From positions 127,827-191,826 of the forward strand of contig PDUO01000017.1 of NCBI GenBank assembly GCA_003008705.1: 64,000 bases of DNA, in the 5' to 3' direction. The notes under the pieces were generated by a model, which saw only the letters and a list, made by a program, of their open reading frames with translations, was not told the origin of the DNA and did not search any database. The stretch is from Pezicula radicicola. Taxonomy: Eukaryota; Ascomycota; Leotiomycetes; Helotiales; Dermateaceae. Positions 1 through 12,731 of this stretch are shown in pieces. Position 1 is the first letter of the stretch, and each line of letters opens with the position of its first letter. The translations under genes were made by a program, and so were the position numbers.

Positions 1-1086
1 GATTGGAAACTCAGGGGTTTCTAAATTGGGAACTCGAGAATTGGAAATTTGGGTGGATTCAAATGAGTGGTTGGATTGTAGTAATAATAGATGTTTTCTT
101 TTGTAATGACGAATAAAAAAAGTAATTAAAGTAACACATAAGGTGATATTCCTGAAAGTGTTTCACGTGTGTACTGTACTTCTCCTTTTTGCCCCTACAT
201 AAGATACCTAAGTACCTACCTGCTATCGCTTTCAAGCAAGTCACTTAAACATATCACTTGATATAATCGTACATGACCCCCCAATTTGCACCCCGTTATT
301 ACTCGTTGCCATTAAAGAATCAAGAAGTTTTTAAAACACCATAAACATAGTAAGCACTCTTTCCCACCTTTATAACCTTAGCCTTAAAAAGGGGAACTTT
401 TGACCTTACCTATTAGATTGATTTTCACCATGTCGCATCTTCACCTTATTCAAACATCACATAAACACAAACAACCCTAAACTAACAATTGAATTACGCT
501 CTCCATCTCTCTTCCCGAAAGTATCATCAGTAAACGCCAAGAGCGATGAAGGTAATCTGTCTGTCTTCAAGAGGTGGTGATGCATCCGGATATACATTTC
601 CTCGGCTAAAATCGGTATTCTTCGGTATGGGAAATACTCTTCCCTTCCAATCCAAACCATTAATTATACAAATCTTAAAACCCCCTTTCTTTTCATTCCT
701 TTAAACATTCACTTTCTTTGCTGTATATCTGGAAGATCAAAAATATCCCGGAAGGATCCGACACAAAGAACTGATTTCGGACGATATAAAATACTCAGTT
801 GGAATCACGTAAAATAAATTCCGACACTCAAAGTCTTAGCGAAATCTACTGCCACCTCTAGAGACCTGAGCTTAGCTTAGGTAGTCGACGACAAGATAGT
901 TTTGAGGGGATTGTATTTATAAGAAGAAGAAGTGGGCGTCGAAATCAACGACCGACATACTTCAAGAAAGAAAAAGCAAAAGCCCAGAAAATCAATACAC
1001 TATTTATATTTTCACCAACGATCGAAACCAAAAAAAAACACTTAACTCCAAACCCCCACCTCCACCAAGCTTCACAGCTACCTACC
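1..1086. other. Intergenic, no gene seen
   Basis: AT-rich flank upstream of the hydrolase gene. Only short ORFs without domain character occur on either strand. The last ~100 bases before the hydrolase ATG are A/C-rich and pyrimidine-tracted, as fungal leaders often are. No TATA-like site could be assigned with confidence. Confidence 0.6.
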
Positions 1087-2148
1087 ATGTCACCAACAAA
1101 CCCCCCAAAACCACCCTACGACACCCAACTCCTCCCAATCCTCCAAACCTTCCCAAAACAACCACCCCTAACCCTCTCAACCCTCCAACCCCAACGAGAC
1201 CTCCTCATCACAGCATCAACCCCCTCTCAAACAATCACAGACCCCTCAATAACCCACGAAGAACAAAATATCCCAGGCCCAGCCAGCCCCTTAAAAATCT
1301 CCATTCTACGATCCAAGACCTCAAAACCAAGTGATGGACCCCGACCAACAATCTACCACATCCACGGCGGCGGAATGATCCTCGGCTCCAAACTCTTCGG
1401 AATCCAGCTCACATTCCCATACATAACCCAACTAAACGCCGCGGTAATCTCAATCGAATACAGATTAGCACCCGAGTATCCAGCCCCAGCAGCTCTAGAA
1501 GATTGTTACACAGGACTCTGTTGGATAATTAAGAATGCCAAGAGTCTACGTGTAGATACAGAGAAGGTGATGATCTTTGGAGGTTCAGCAGGAGGTGGGT
1601 TGGCAGCTGGTGTTTCTATGATGTGTAGAGATAGAAAGGATGGTCCTAGATTGGTGGGTCAGTGTTTATTATATCCTATGTTGGATCATCGGATGAATAC
1701 GCTTTCTACGAGCCAGTTTTATGATGAGGGTACTTGGACTGGGGATGCGAATAGGAGGGCTTGGAATTGGTATCTTTATGGGACCTCTACACCAAACTCA
1801 ACCTCAAACCAATCTAGCAACAAAAACATAAATATCTATACGATACCCGCCCTCGCAACCCCAAAAGATTTAAAAGGATTGCCAACAACATGGATAGATG
1901 TAGGAAGCGCCGAGATCTTCAGAGATGAAGATATTGCTTTTGCGAATAGGTTATGGGAAGCTGGTGTTAGTGTAGAATTACATGTTTGGAGTGGTGCCTG
2001 GCATTGTTTCGATCTTTTTAGTCCGGATGCTAATGTTACGAGGGCGGCGTTGGAGGCTAGGTTTCAGTGGGTTAAAAGGGTTTTTGAGAATTCTAAGTCG
2101 GGGTCTGGGGATACTGGGGGTTCGGGGAAGATTCCTAGTGTTTTGTAG
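1087..2148 (+). CDS. Alpha/beta hydrolase, HSL-type esterase/lipase
   Basis: Single-exon gene of 353 aa, a normal length for the hormone-sensitive-lipase (alpha/beta hydrolase_3) family. The oxyanion-hole motif HGGG is at residues 93-96 (IYHIHGGGMILGS). The nucleophile is Ser167 in GGSAGGG. The acid is expected in SAEIFRDED near 274-280, and the catalytic His is H306 in GAWHCFD. No signal peptide is seen, so it is probably a cytosolic esterase hydrolysing short acyl esters; the substrate cannot be read from sequence. The last ~25 residues are Gly/Ser-rich. Base use shifts sharply along the gene: the first ~400 nt are A/C-rich and nearly G-free, the last ~350 nt are G/T-rich. The ATG at 1087 follows CTACC and is the only sensible start. 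Confidence 0.9.
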   Translation: MSPTNPPKPPYDTQLLPILQTFPKQPPLTLSTLQPQRDLLITASTPSQTITDPSITHEEQNIPGPASPLKISILRSKTSKPSDGPRPTIYHIHGGGMILGSKLFGIQLTFPYITQLNAAVISIEYRLAPEYPAPAALEDCYTGLCWIIKNAKSLRVDTEKVMIFGGSAGGGLAAGVSMMCRDRKDGPRLVGQCLLYPMLDHRMNTLSTSQFYDEGTWTGDANRRAWNWYLYGTSTPNSTSNQSSNKNINIYTIPALATPKDLKGLPTTWIDVGSAEIFRDEDIAFANRLWEAGVSVELHVWSGAWHCFDLFSPDANVTRAALEARFQWVKRVFENSKSGSGDTGGSGKIPSVL

Positions 2149-2974
2149 GTGTTGTTGGAAGGGATGGCTTCGTTGGTTGGTTGTGGATTTGGGCAGGTGG
2201 TTATTTTATGATTGTTTTGTAGAGGGTTTTTAGGTTGTGTGATTGGGAGTGGGATTGAGATATTTTGGATGTTGATTTTGCAAATGAGGGAAAAAGCGAA
2301 GTCGATCAAGTGTCTAATGTTGAACGAGCTGCTCTTTCGAGAATTGGGATACACTTTACCTACTGAAATAGAACATAAGCATCTTACATAGATAAAGCCA
2401 CATGAATAGGGATATAAGTGCGTTTAAGACTTTAAGTTTTAGCTAAGGTAGGAAAGAGAGAATTGAGTAGCTATTCGTTGTATGCAGAGAACATTACATA
2501 TTGCAGTATTTCCTACTAATCAGCAAATCCTTATATAAGATCCCAAGGGCAAGTATATTCACATACTCGTATTCCCTTGAAGTAAAACAACAACGTTTTA
2601 ACAAATACAATTTGCTTTTCATTCACTTCTATACCATAGCTAATTGTCACATAACGCCCTTATTCCTTAAATGCACAAGATTAATAATAACAGGACTAGT
2701 AACCAGGCCTCTCCCACCGCCACCCATCCACCTCTCGAAGTCGTGCCCTACGGCCTTCAATAAACATCCACGCTAGACGAAAATCACCCTGTACTTGATA
2801 TCGACCAAGTACCTCACCACTGTCCCTCCTCTCGTGTATCCCCAAAGGAACTTCGTTTGCGACCTTGAATTATTCTGTGGTTACTACTGCATCCTCTTCC
2901 TTCCTTTCTTCTTCGACCCCCTGATCAAGATCCCCTTCTATGATAGAAAAGATCCCAATCGCACCCGAGTGTGG
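2149..2974. other. Convergent 3' intergenic region
   Basis: Space between the ends of the hydrolase (+) and the giant repeat protein (-). It is AT-rich and would hold both 3' UTRs. No coding or repeat structure was recognised. Confidence 0.5.
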
Positions 2975-5900
2975 TTAACGATCCCCACTCCCATGCAACA
3001 GACTCTCCGTCTCCCTCGACCTCTTATTAGCGGGATTATGAATCGAACTGCTCAAACCATTTGTCAAACTACCAAGAGCACCCAAGAAAGGATTCGTATG
3101 GCGTTCAGCCGGCGTGTAGAAGTTTTCATCTCCATCATCACCACTTCTGCTTCCATTTGGATGTCTAAAGACTGGCGAAGGAGGCTTTCCATTACCATCT
3201 AGACTCCGAGGCATCATCTCGTCATCTGTGTCACCATAGGCTAGACCACTATCACTTGGTGAGCTCGGCATGGCTTGCTCAGACTGAATTAAAGAAGATC
3301 GTTTGCTTTTCATTGGCGTGATGTGAAAGACCCCTGAAAGAGGTCTTGTACGCGGTGGTTCAGGGGATGGGGGGCCACTTGAGGCGTTTTCAAATAGGGC
3401 ACGGGTTTTTGCGAAGAAGTTGGACGTGGGGGCAGGGATTGAACTTGGAGAGCGGGAGTTGCTGATAGGGCCAATGCGGTCTGTTACAGTGCCACGACGG
3501 GCAGTAGGGCGAGCGAATGGGGAGGGGAGGGGACTTTGGGAGGCATTGAATACCCCGCTTTGTGGCCTACTGCCACTATTGGAGCGGAGAGGGAGAGAGG
3601 CGCTTGAGCTATTGTTGCTTTGGTGGTTTGCCTGCGCTGCTGCTGTGTCGATTTCGGCGGGGTGTTTGTACTGTGATCTCGGGTCAAGATGGAACTCTGA
3701 GTTCACTTCGGATGGTTGTGCCTGTTCGCTAAGATCGACTCGGTTGGAGTGGAATGAGCGGATACTCGAAGGTGACTTTAGTGCCGGAGCGTACGATTGA
3801 GGGTTATATGGATCGAACTCTGCTTGTGTTGGATGCGTTGAGACTTTTGGCTGAATATCTTGGTGGGTATCATACGCATCAAACTCAGCTTCATGGTTTG
3901 CTCTTTGTGGCCATGCAGAATCTGATCTGAGTCGCGTGACTGGCTCAGCAGCTTGCTGGCTGGGTTGAATTGGACTAGCAGTAGTGTCTGATGGCGTGAT
4001 TGGCGAGGAACCTGCTTCGTGAGATCCGGCATATACTTCGGACGATGGGAATGTGTCTGCAGTGTCTGTACGGATGTGAAGAGAGGGCTCTCTACGTAGT
4101 GATTGTTGTGGGTCGCGGATTGGTGAGTAGGTGCCATTCGCAGGATCGGCCAATTGGCCTACGAGAGGCACGTTATCCTTCACAATATTGACAAGAGAAG
4201 CAAGAGCTCCTGGTCCCATAGATGAGCGATGAGCAACTGGTGCTGGTTCAGGATAATCCTCTGCATCCTGATATTGATCTACAAGCTCGTTCACTTCATC
4301 GTTATCATCACTGTCTTCGAACAGCATGTGCTCACTGTTTCGCTTTGCATCATAATGGAAATGTTCATCGACAGGATACTCTTCGGGCTCGGGGACAGAT
4401 TCATGAAAGCCGTTAGGCTCGTCGACGTGGCCTCTGGCCGGATCCAAAGCTGACTCGGACTCCAGCTCGGGGACGGCTTCAAGACTTTGGCTATGGGCGC
4501 GACCGCGCTCGTGAGATGCGCTGCGAGCATCGCGAGCAACAAGATATGCAATCTCATGGTTCTCTTCTTCCTCCGGGTTGGATTGGAAGGACGACACCGA
4601 AGACGTATCAGAATCATCGTCGATAGGGAATCGGTCGTCCGCTGGCTTCGCGTGTGGAATCGATTCGTTAGTGAAATGATCAAAGTTATTCAACCGACTG
4701 GCAATGTGATTTTGTCGCTCTTCGTGTGGTATCATTGCGGCTCCATCACTGTTGAATACTAACACTGCATGGCTGGAAGTAAAGCTTTCTAAGTCAGCTT
4801 GGTTAGGCCCCCAGTATGCAGGTGGATTTGGTGCTGATGAAGCAGGAGTTGTGGCCTTGACAACTTCATCCGGTATCGAGCGTGGGATTTCGACCTGAAC
4901 TGGCTCAACAGCAATGGGGAGTTGATGGGGTACCATAGTAGCACCACTGTCGTCAAAGACCATTCTACCGTGGCTACCAGATACCATCGCAAGCTGGGAC
5001 TGATCAGCTTGCATATGTCTGTTTGGTGGCAGTACAGCAGCAACCTGGATAGCTTCTCTAACCTCCTCGGGGGCAGAACGTGGTGTTTCAACCTTATTCT
5101 GCTCCACATGAGCTGGTAGGTGATGAGCAATCATAGAAGCACCTTCATCACTGAAAACAAGTCTTCCATGGCTAGCATTCAAAAGCTGCAATGAACCCTG
5201 GTCAGGGCCCCAGTAAGCAGCTGGATTTTGTGGCAAAGACTGTGCTGGTGGAGGTGCACGCTCCGACTCAGGTGCTTTCGACATCGCAACCTCTGGTTCT
5301 TGGCGGATTTCAGCAACATGCATAGCAGCACCTCCATCAGTGAAGTGCAGAGATGCATGAGATCCTCGCAGAACTTCAAGAGAGCCTTGGTCTGGGCTCC
5401 AGTAAGCAGCTGGATTTGATGCTGTAGACACAGGGGGTCGTGCTGATTCAACTGGTTGAGGAAGTACAACCGCGGGCTCTTCGAATACTGGCATGTGGTG
5501 GGCAACCATAGTAGCGCCTTCATCACTGAACACTAGCTTTCCGTGGCTAGCATTTAGAAGTTCCAATTTTCCCTGATCGACGGACCAGTATGGATGAGGT
5601 GCTTTTGCAAAAACAGCCTCCTTGGGCAATTGCTCGTTTGGCTTCGAGGTTGGTTTCTCCTGGAGGGTAGGAGCAAACGCGGCAATCATATCTACACCCT
5701 GCTCCCCAAAAACCAACACCGCATGATCACCTCGCAAAACTTCTAGTTCGGCTTGATTGACCGCGAAGTACGGACTTATCGAATCCCTAGTTTGAGTTGG
5801 AGCTGGGGTCTTCTTCTCAGACTTAACCTCAGCATCAACAGCAGGAGGACTGACCACCTCTAAATCCGCACCTCCAGTTCGAAAGGACAGCATTCCGTGA

Positions 5901-8900
5901 GTTCCTTGGACTAGGGAGAGAGTGCCTTGATCAAGGACCCAGTATGGGTGCAGATTGCTTTTGACAAGTGACTTCTCAGCTGAATTTTCGATTGGCTTAT
6001 CAGCAGAAACTTCCTTTACGACTGGGGCCTGAACTGCTTTCATATCGGCTCCGTTATCATGAAAAACGAGAACCGAGTGACTCCCAGAAATGGATTCCAA
6101 GGACGCCTGGTCAGCACTCCAGTAAGGATGCGATTTCTTCTCAATAGAGGCTGGGCTCTCGGGAGACATATCTAAATTAGCCATCATTTTCTCCACCACT
6201 AGGCCACGTGCGATTGCCAAATCTTCTACTACTGGATCCTGAAATACTTTCATATCGGCTCCCGCGCTATGGAAGACAAGGGTAGAGTGCCTTCCAGTGA
6301 TTTGTTTTAAAGAGGCCTGGTTAGCACTCCAATACGGGTGAGCTTGTGTTGCTTTAGGAGTTTCTACTGTAGCAGGCGCTTTCACAGCTTCCATACTAAC
6401 AAGCCCATCATTGAAGACAAGTATCCCGTTTGCCCCCTTGAGCGTAGGCAAAGTCGCTTGGTTCTCGAGCCAATAAGGATTAACCCGATTATTTTGCACT
6501 AACTCCTCCAACGCCGGATGTTCAAGATCATACGTCACACCTTTCACAACAACGACATCCTCAGGCATGTCCTCTGGAGCTAATTTAGGAACAGGGGTCT
6601 TCTTTTCCGCACCATGGTTCATTGTTGCGCTGCCGAGACCATTGGGAATGTTCCGAGAGTTACTCCTGCTACGACCACGGGCTTGTTGTTCGACGACGAG
6701 GGCTTCTTCTTGTTGTCTTAGAGGAAGTTTAGGATATTCTTTTTGGTTGGCTTCTTCTTTGGCTGCCATGCGGGCAGCAAGAAAGGGGAACCGTTCTGAT
6801 ATGCTGCGTTGCTTTGTGTGGGTTTGGATTGGTTCTAGGTTTTCTGGGACTGGTTCGGGTTCAGCTGCTTCCACTACGACTGGCAAAGGTTCTTCAACCT
6901 CCCGGGAACTGACTTCTTGTGCGGGCTGCGCATCATCAGAGCTCGACTCAGGAGTTACTGGTATAGAGGTCTGAAAGGCTCCAGGCATATGCGTTGTAAA
7001 TTGTTCTGCGGAATCCAGGCGTGTGACATTACGAGGATGGCCTTGCGGTGCTGTGGGCTTGGCTTGCCCGAACCAGGTGGCTTCTGGTACTGCTGAAGAG
7101 AGAGCTCGTGGTCTAGATCCCTGACCTACTTCGTCTGCAGCGTGTGGGTGAACTGGTTCCATATCTGCACCCCCCTCTCTGAAGACCAGCATTCCGTGAG
7201 CTGCACAGACTTCGGGGAGAGCTGATTGATCTTGCCATGTGGGGAAAAGCTGGTGCTGAGAAACACCACAGAATGGATCGAGCTTAGTGGGTTCAGGAAA
7301 TTGCGCTGAAGGATCATCTTGGGGTAGATAGTCCACTACGGACATATCTGCGCCTCCTTCTCTAAATACCAGCATCCCGTGGGCTCCTAGCACCTCGGGA
7401 AGTGTTGATTGATCTTGCCATGTAGGAATGAGCTGATGCTTCGGTCCGTCATAAATGAAAGGAGTGATTATTTCTTCTCTTGGTTGGGAAGCAGGTTCAG
7501 GAGTATGCGATTCTTGGGGTGCCTGTACAACTTCCATATCAGCTCCTCCGTCTCTGAAGCTTAGCACGCCATGAGACCCCGATACAATTGGGAGGTCCGC
7601 GGTATTAGCCCAAGTTGGTAAAAGCTCGTGTCGAGGGCCTTCATACACGAAAACAGTGATCTCTTCTATTTGTTTTGGGGAAGGCTGAGTCACGGGTTCT
7701 TCTCTTTGGGGTGCTGCAACAACCACCATATCCGCACCACCATCCCTGAAGCTCAAGAGCCCGTGAGATCCGGAAACGATAGGGAGATTGGCAGTATCGG
7801 CCCATGTTGGAAGAAGCTGATGTTGAGGTCCATCATAAACAAACGGTGTGAGCTTCTCTTCCACCCGCGGTGCCACAGGTATGTCCTCGACTATCGGAGC
7901 ATCTACGATATTCATATCAGCGCCTCCGTCTCTGAAGGCCAGTACACCGTGAGATCCGTGGACAACCGGCAATTCAGCTGTATCCTCCCATGTAGGAAAG
8001 ATCTGATGCGGCGTCACATTCACGTCCTGCATCTGAGGTGCACACAGCTGTTGACGAGCCAATTCAGCAGCTTCGGCGGCTCGTGCCTCAGCCAGAATTT
8101 CAGCATTCAACCTCTCCATTTCCTCGCGAGCCTTCACATCTTCCAGATCTAGCGGTGAACTTTGCGAGCTTGAGAAGCGCATGCTCTGTCTCCTGACGAG
8201 TTGCGATACAGATTCATAGGCCTTCTCTTCACTCAACCTACGGGCAGCGATTATTTCAGCGTTAATGCGAGCCATTTCTTCTCTGGCTCTCACATCCTCT
8301 GGGTCTTCGTGAACTTCGAAACTGGCACGTTTTCGCTCTACAGGTGATGATGCCATGGGAAGTTCCGCTGGTGCTTCCTGAGATTCAAGAGAGGCAGTTT
8401 GCATCGTATCAGCAACTATTTGCTCAACTTCTGGTTGCTGTATGGGCTCATGTTTTGCAGATTGTTCAGCGGCAGCAGCAGCTTCACGTTCTGCAGTCTC
8501 CATCTCAGCCATAATCTCAGCATTCATTCTAGCCATCTCTTCCCTGGCTCTGATGTCCTCTGCATCTTCATGTTCAATTGTGTTGTTAGAACGGATACTA
8601 GCGTTTGAGGACATCACTCTCTCGAGTGGCTTTGGTTCAAGTTCAGAAAAGGAGGGCGCTGGGGTTGGGAGATCCTTGGGTATTTCTGGTTCATTATGGG
8701 CTGGCTTGATTTCAACTGGGGAGATGTTCCGGGGGGTAGGAATACTGTCTACGAGTGATGAGACTGGGGAGTCTCGAGTTGCTTCAGTGTACTCTCTCTC
8801 TGCTTCTGGAGCGTGTTGGGCGACAGCTGGGGTGATGTCTGAGTTATTATTAGCAGCTGAATCTCGTTCATGTGTGGTGGAGGTTACTTCACCAGTAGGG

Positions 8901-9873
8901 GCTTCTTCGTGATGAGCCTCTTCTAGATCTGGGAATTTTTCTCCAGTGGTATCATTTCCGTTGGTAATCTCTCGTGGTTTTTGTTCCTCGTTGCTCACCG
9001 GCGCACTTGCATGTTCCTCATTTCTCAAGCCTGATGGCTTGGGAGGGGGAGGGGATGCCTTTCTTGCTAACATCGCAGCGACATCAGCAGCCAGCGGCGA
9101 TCCTGAATAGCGTTTAGAGCCTCTTCTGAAGGTTGGCGTTACTGCTGAGGGCTTCATTTGGGCATCGATCATTGCGCTGATGGCCTAGAAAATCAAAAGT
9201 GGTCAGAGGCATGCCTTGCCATGGAACTCCACGTTGCAAATAATGAAAATGAAATAAAAGATAAAGTGACAGGGAAATTTTGTACCTTGCGCTTCTCATC
9301 CAATTCCTTCAATGCTTTTTGCCCCTCGGCCATCTTCCTCTCCATCTCGTCCTCCAAAATTACCATTTGGTTGTCCACCTCGTCCTGGGCAGCATTCTCC
9401 ATCTCCTCGACCTCCAATCGCTTCTTCTCTATTTCAGCAGCATGTATGGTCTCCCTCTCCTCCTCTTCCTTTTGCACAATGGCCTTCAATTCTTCTTCTT
9501 CTTGTTGCAACCTAGCTTGTCTTTCTTCATCCTCTCGTTTCCGGCGTGCAGCAATCTCCTCCTCCTCCCTCCTCCTTGCCGCGGCAAGATCATCTTCCTC
9601 TTGTTTCCTCCTGGCTGCAATCTTCTCGCGTTCGGCACGGCGTTTCTCGGCCGCTGCATCAGCTGCCATCTTCCGCTTCTCTTCCAATTCATGCTGGTGT
9701 TGTTCTCGTTGAACTCTCAATTCCTCAATGCGATTCTCCCGCTCATTCTCCAATCGTTGGATTTCGTCATCGTGAGCTTTCGTATCCGAAATTCGTGCAA
9801 GGTGATGATGTATCGCATCGAGGTTCTGCTGCATCTGGCTCACCAGATCTGTCACTGAATAAACGGTAGCCAT
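2975..9873 (-). CDS. Giant coiled-coil protein with 15 repeats of unknown family
   Basis: Two exons: 9873-9286 and 9184-2975, with a 101-nt intron (donor GTACAA, acceptor TTTTCTAG). The phase-0 join gives about 2265 aa. Residues 1-196 are an almost unbroken Glu/Arg/Lys/Gln coiled coil (repeated ARRKxEEE blocks). Next is an acidic Pro/Thr-rich linker and three copies of a helical motif of the form EDxRAREEMxRxNAEI. From about residue 585 to 1690 there are 15 units of ~37 residues. Early units begin H-Q-L-x-PTW, later ones H-PYW; all continue (D/N)Q/T-x-x-L-x-x-(L/V)-x-G-x-HG-x-L-x-F-x-(D/E)-GGADM. The C-terminal ~575 residues are low-complexity, Ser/Pro/Asp-rich and basic at the end. No membrane segment or catalytic motif was found. 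I do not recognise the family. The architecture suggests a cytoskeletal, cortical or septal scaffold; that is inference from form only. Confidence 0.85.
4715..8015 (-). repeat. Fifteen-unit protein-coding repeat region
   Basis: Coding repeats inside the giant protein. Units 1-5 (nearest the N terminus) are of the PTWxDT/Q type, closely similar to one another, and end in FRDGGADM or FREGGADM. Units 6-15 are of the PYW-x-x-(D/N)Q type and more diverged; one has PYF and one has RHM in place of PYW. Spacers of 10-60 residues rich in Pro, Glu and Ala separate the units. The two subclasses suggest successive rounds of duplication. Confidence 0.85.
8070..8580 (-). repeat. Three-copy helical motif in the giant protein
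   Basis: Three copies of a charged motif read EDAEDIRAREEMARMNAEI, EDPEDVRAREEMARINAEI and LDLEDVKAREEMERLNAEI, spaced about 70-95 residues apart. They lie between the N-terminal coiled coil and the 15-unit array. They look like short amphipathic helices and are unrelated to the downstream repeat. Confidence 0.8.
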
Positions 9874-11707
9874 CTTGTCCGATCTTCTCCCTCTCTTCTT
9901 CTATCGGCCAAATTATCTAAAATACAAGAATTGAACAGAAAGTAGTCGCAGACTCAACGAAAATAGGAGCGGGGTATCTAGTCTATAGAGTTATGGTATC
10001 GGGGAGGAAAATTGAAAATCGAAGTGAGCGACTGTAGGGAGAAGGACAGCGAATAGAAAATAAAAGATGGGACGATAGATGCCCAGCACCGAATCTCAAA
10101 GGGGAAATATTAGAAAGATACAGAAATAACAGATGGCAAAAAGGGAAAAGAAACAACGAACAAATGGAACGAGTGACGAGCCACACTTCATGCTCAAGGG
10201 AGTAGAGCCTCAATTGACAGGCATCTTCCTTTTCGGTCTCGGAGCCTTTGCTCAAGAGCGGTTGAACTCCATCCTGCCACTGGCGGACTGTAAGAAGCTT
10301 CAAAGTCATGGGTATCTATGGAGTCGGAGGGCAGAAGCTGAGAGGATGAGAGGTGCGAGCGCATGATCAAGCTTGGATGAAACAAGCACCATCAAGCGAT
10401 CAGCACTACTACCATGTCTCTGCCCACTGCACATGCTATTGTAAGAGAAGAGAAAGTCCTCCTAGCATCTGATACAAATACGTGGTGAGGCCCATATCGA
10501 CTTCCGCGAGAGAAAAGAAGGGATTCAGTTCTTGTTGCTGACGTGTCGTGAGAGATTCAATGGGTGGTGATGAGGTGTTAAGAAAAGAGAGAGAGAGGAC
10601 TTGTAGTCGAAGTAAACTCGCACCTCGGTCCATCATCCGAGATTCGTATTTCGTAAAGATCTCGTGACTTTCCCATCAACTTGCCAAGTCCACGTACCTC
10701 CAACTCGAACCCCTGAAACACACACACCCATCCTCAACGACATGCCTTCTGCTTCGCCATGCCTTCAAAGTAAAGTTCCACTCCCCTTATTATCCACCTC
10801 GCAATCCTGAACTCAGATTTGTGAAATGACTGTAGATAACGGTACCTTCCTCATGCCTTCGTACTCTATATAAAGGAGCTTAAAAAAGAATAAGAAATAC
10901 ACTTTTTGCCTATCTAACCTCCCGCGATCCGCTCTATCCGTCATCGTCATCTTACATTAGTGCCGGCTACTATATTACTGGATCTCCATATATTTAATAT
11001 CTACAAGGCCAAGATTGATATCAGTCGTTAAGATAGGGTTAAAATCTAGACTCTTGCTCTACCTAACCTCTCGTACTACAGCTATCTACCTCCTTCATCA
11101 ACACCAATCCAGAAAACTGGTAGTCAGTAAAGTAAAATCTGGAGAGAAGTTAATCCCAAAGGTAATCCCAAAGTCAATCGCTGTATCAAAGTTTGACATT
11201 TAAAACTCAACTCAACTCAAGAAAAGTATACTAGAAATAGCTTCAAAAAGTATCCCTTCTTTCTATTTACTGTTAAGTGACTAACTGACTACCTTTACTG
11301 CTGCTGCTCGTTCGTGACCATATATAATAAGCGAAAGACTCCGTCTAGGAGAAAGAGAGAGGCAATAGATTATAAAGCCATAATCGTAATTTTGCCATCA
11401 AAAAAAAAACTCCCTCCATTGACTACTCCATCTCCCAATCTCCATCCGGTGTGTGAACAATACAAGAAAAAAATGATATCAAGACTTTGTGCCACCCCCA
11501 TTGAGGTTCCCCATTCCTGCTGCTTTCCCCCCCCGCTAACCAGAACAATACGTCCGTCGTCAGACGGTAATTATGTTGATCAAATTCTATGTGGTATAAC
11601 GAAATAAAGTTGATTCGGTCCAATTCCTCTGCCGTGTAAATACATACTCCTTCCAACTACCGCGTCCCCTTCCACCCCACGCCTCGTCATTTCACCAAAA
11701 AAAAAAC
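9874..11707. other. Intergenic, promoter side of the giant gene
   Basis: About 1.8 kb between the start of the giant gene (-) and the 3' end of the membrane-protein gene (-). Short ORFs exist but none has domain character or splice sites making a longer product. A TATATAAAGG-like site on the + strand near 10868 has no recognisable gene behind it. A non-coding transcript cannot be excluded. Confidence 0.5.
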
Positions 11708-12731
11708 TTAGATTCTGGCCAAGTTGCCCTTGGTAGCAACTGCGGTTCTTCTCTTGAACTGATCACGGAATTGCATGCGTCCAAATGTTCCGTAGGCGAT
11801 CGTTGCGCAGAAAAGAACAGTCCAGATACCGGTGATGATAGCTCCGATAGGGAAGATGAGAATGGCGGTTCCAGGAAGTTGGAAGGTGCCCAATGGTGCA
11901 TCAGTAGCGACGACGAGAGTTTGAATGGGTGGAATCGCGTCTTGGGATTTCTTAAACGCGGTTCCGTCAGAAACGGCCTTGGAGAAAACACCGTATACGA
12001 AAGTAGCCTCGTTCATGGTCAAAGTAGTGTTGACGAGTTGACCGCTGGAAGATGTACCGGTCAGAGTGACAGTTGGGGTCACTAGTCTCTCGAGTGTGGC
12101 ACTAAGTTACTATTAGCATGGAAAATACGAATATCGTTCTTTTGGGAGGCACTTACTTCGTCATTCCAGTGGTGAGTTGAGCCTTGTTGATTTGTCCAAC
12201 AAATGCATATGCTTGTGCCTCTGTTGGGGTGGATGCTCTCTTTCCACGTGGCCAGGAGATCAGAGACTCTTCACTGCGTGCCTTGACCAACGTAGAAGAG
12301 TTTACGGGAGAAACGGTGGCACCCGCATAGTTCAGTCCAACCATTACATTGTCACTGGAGATGTCTGCAAAATCCCCAGTTGGTGTAGTAATCATGTACA
12401 AGCGTAAGTCCGCCTCGAAAACACCAGTTGCACTGTCCAAAGTCGGGATGTTGTAGCAGACGGCCATCCCAGAAGGGCTGCTGGTTGTACCATTCATTAA
12501 CAGCAGCGCCGACGTGCACGCTGCGGTTGTCTCGAGGTTCCAGTTTGTTGTGTTCATTGATGTTGACTGCCTCTTTTCCACGGGCTCCACCAATGCATCC
12601 ACGTATCTCTTCATGTTGTGTTCCATTGAATCATCCTTGCGTACCAAAACTCCTCCATTGCTGACCGTTCCTGCAGATACCTGGCCAGCCACCACCAGCA
12701 ACGACGTTGCAACTGCTGCTCCCCACATCAT
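11708..12731 (-). CDS. Secretory single-pass membrane glycoprotein, unknown function
   Basis: Two exons, 12731-12157 and 12101-11708, with a 55-nt intron (GTAAGT...ACTTAG, branch-like GCTAATAG); product 322 aa. Residues 1-20 form a signal peptide (AAVATSLLVVAGQVSAG). The lumenal part has several N-glycosylation sequons and a Lys-Arg dibasic site near residue 53 (EKRQST), possibly cleaved by Kex2. A hydrophobic segment near residues 268-300 (AILIFPIGAIITGIWTVLF) is followed by a short basic tail, giving a type I topology. Two cysteines in the N-terminal half may pair. I do not recognise a domain family. The plausible location is plasma membrane, cell wall interface or endomembrane. Confidence 0.8.
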
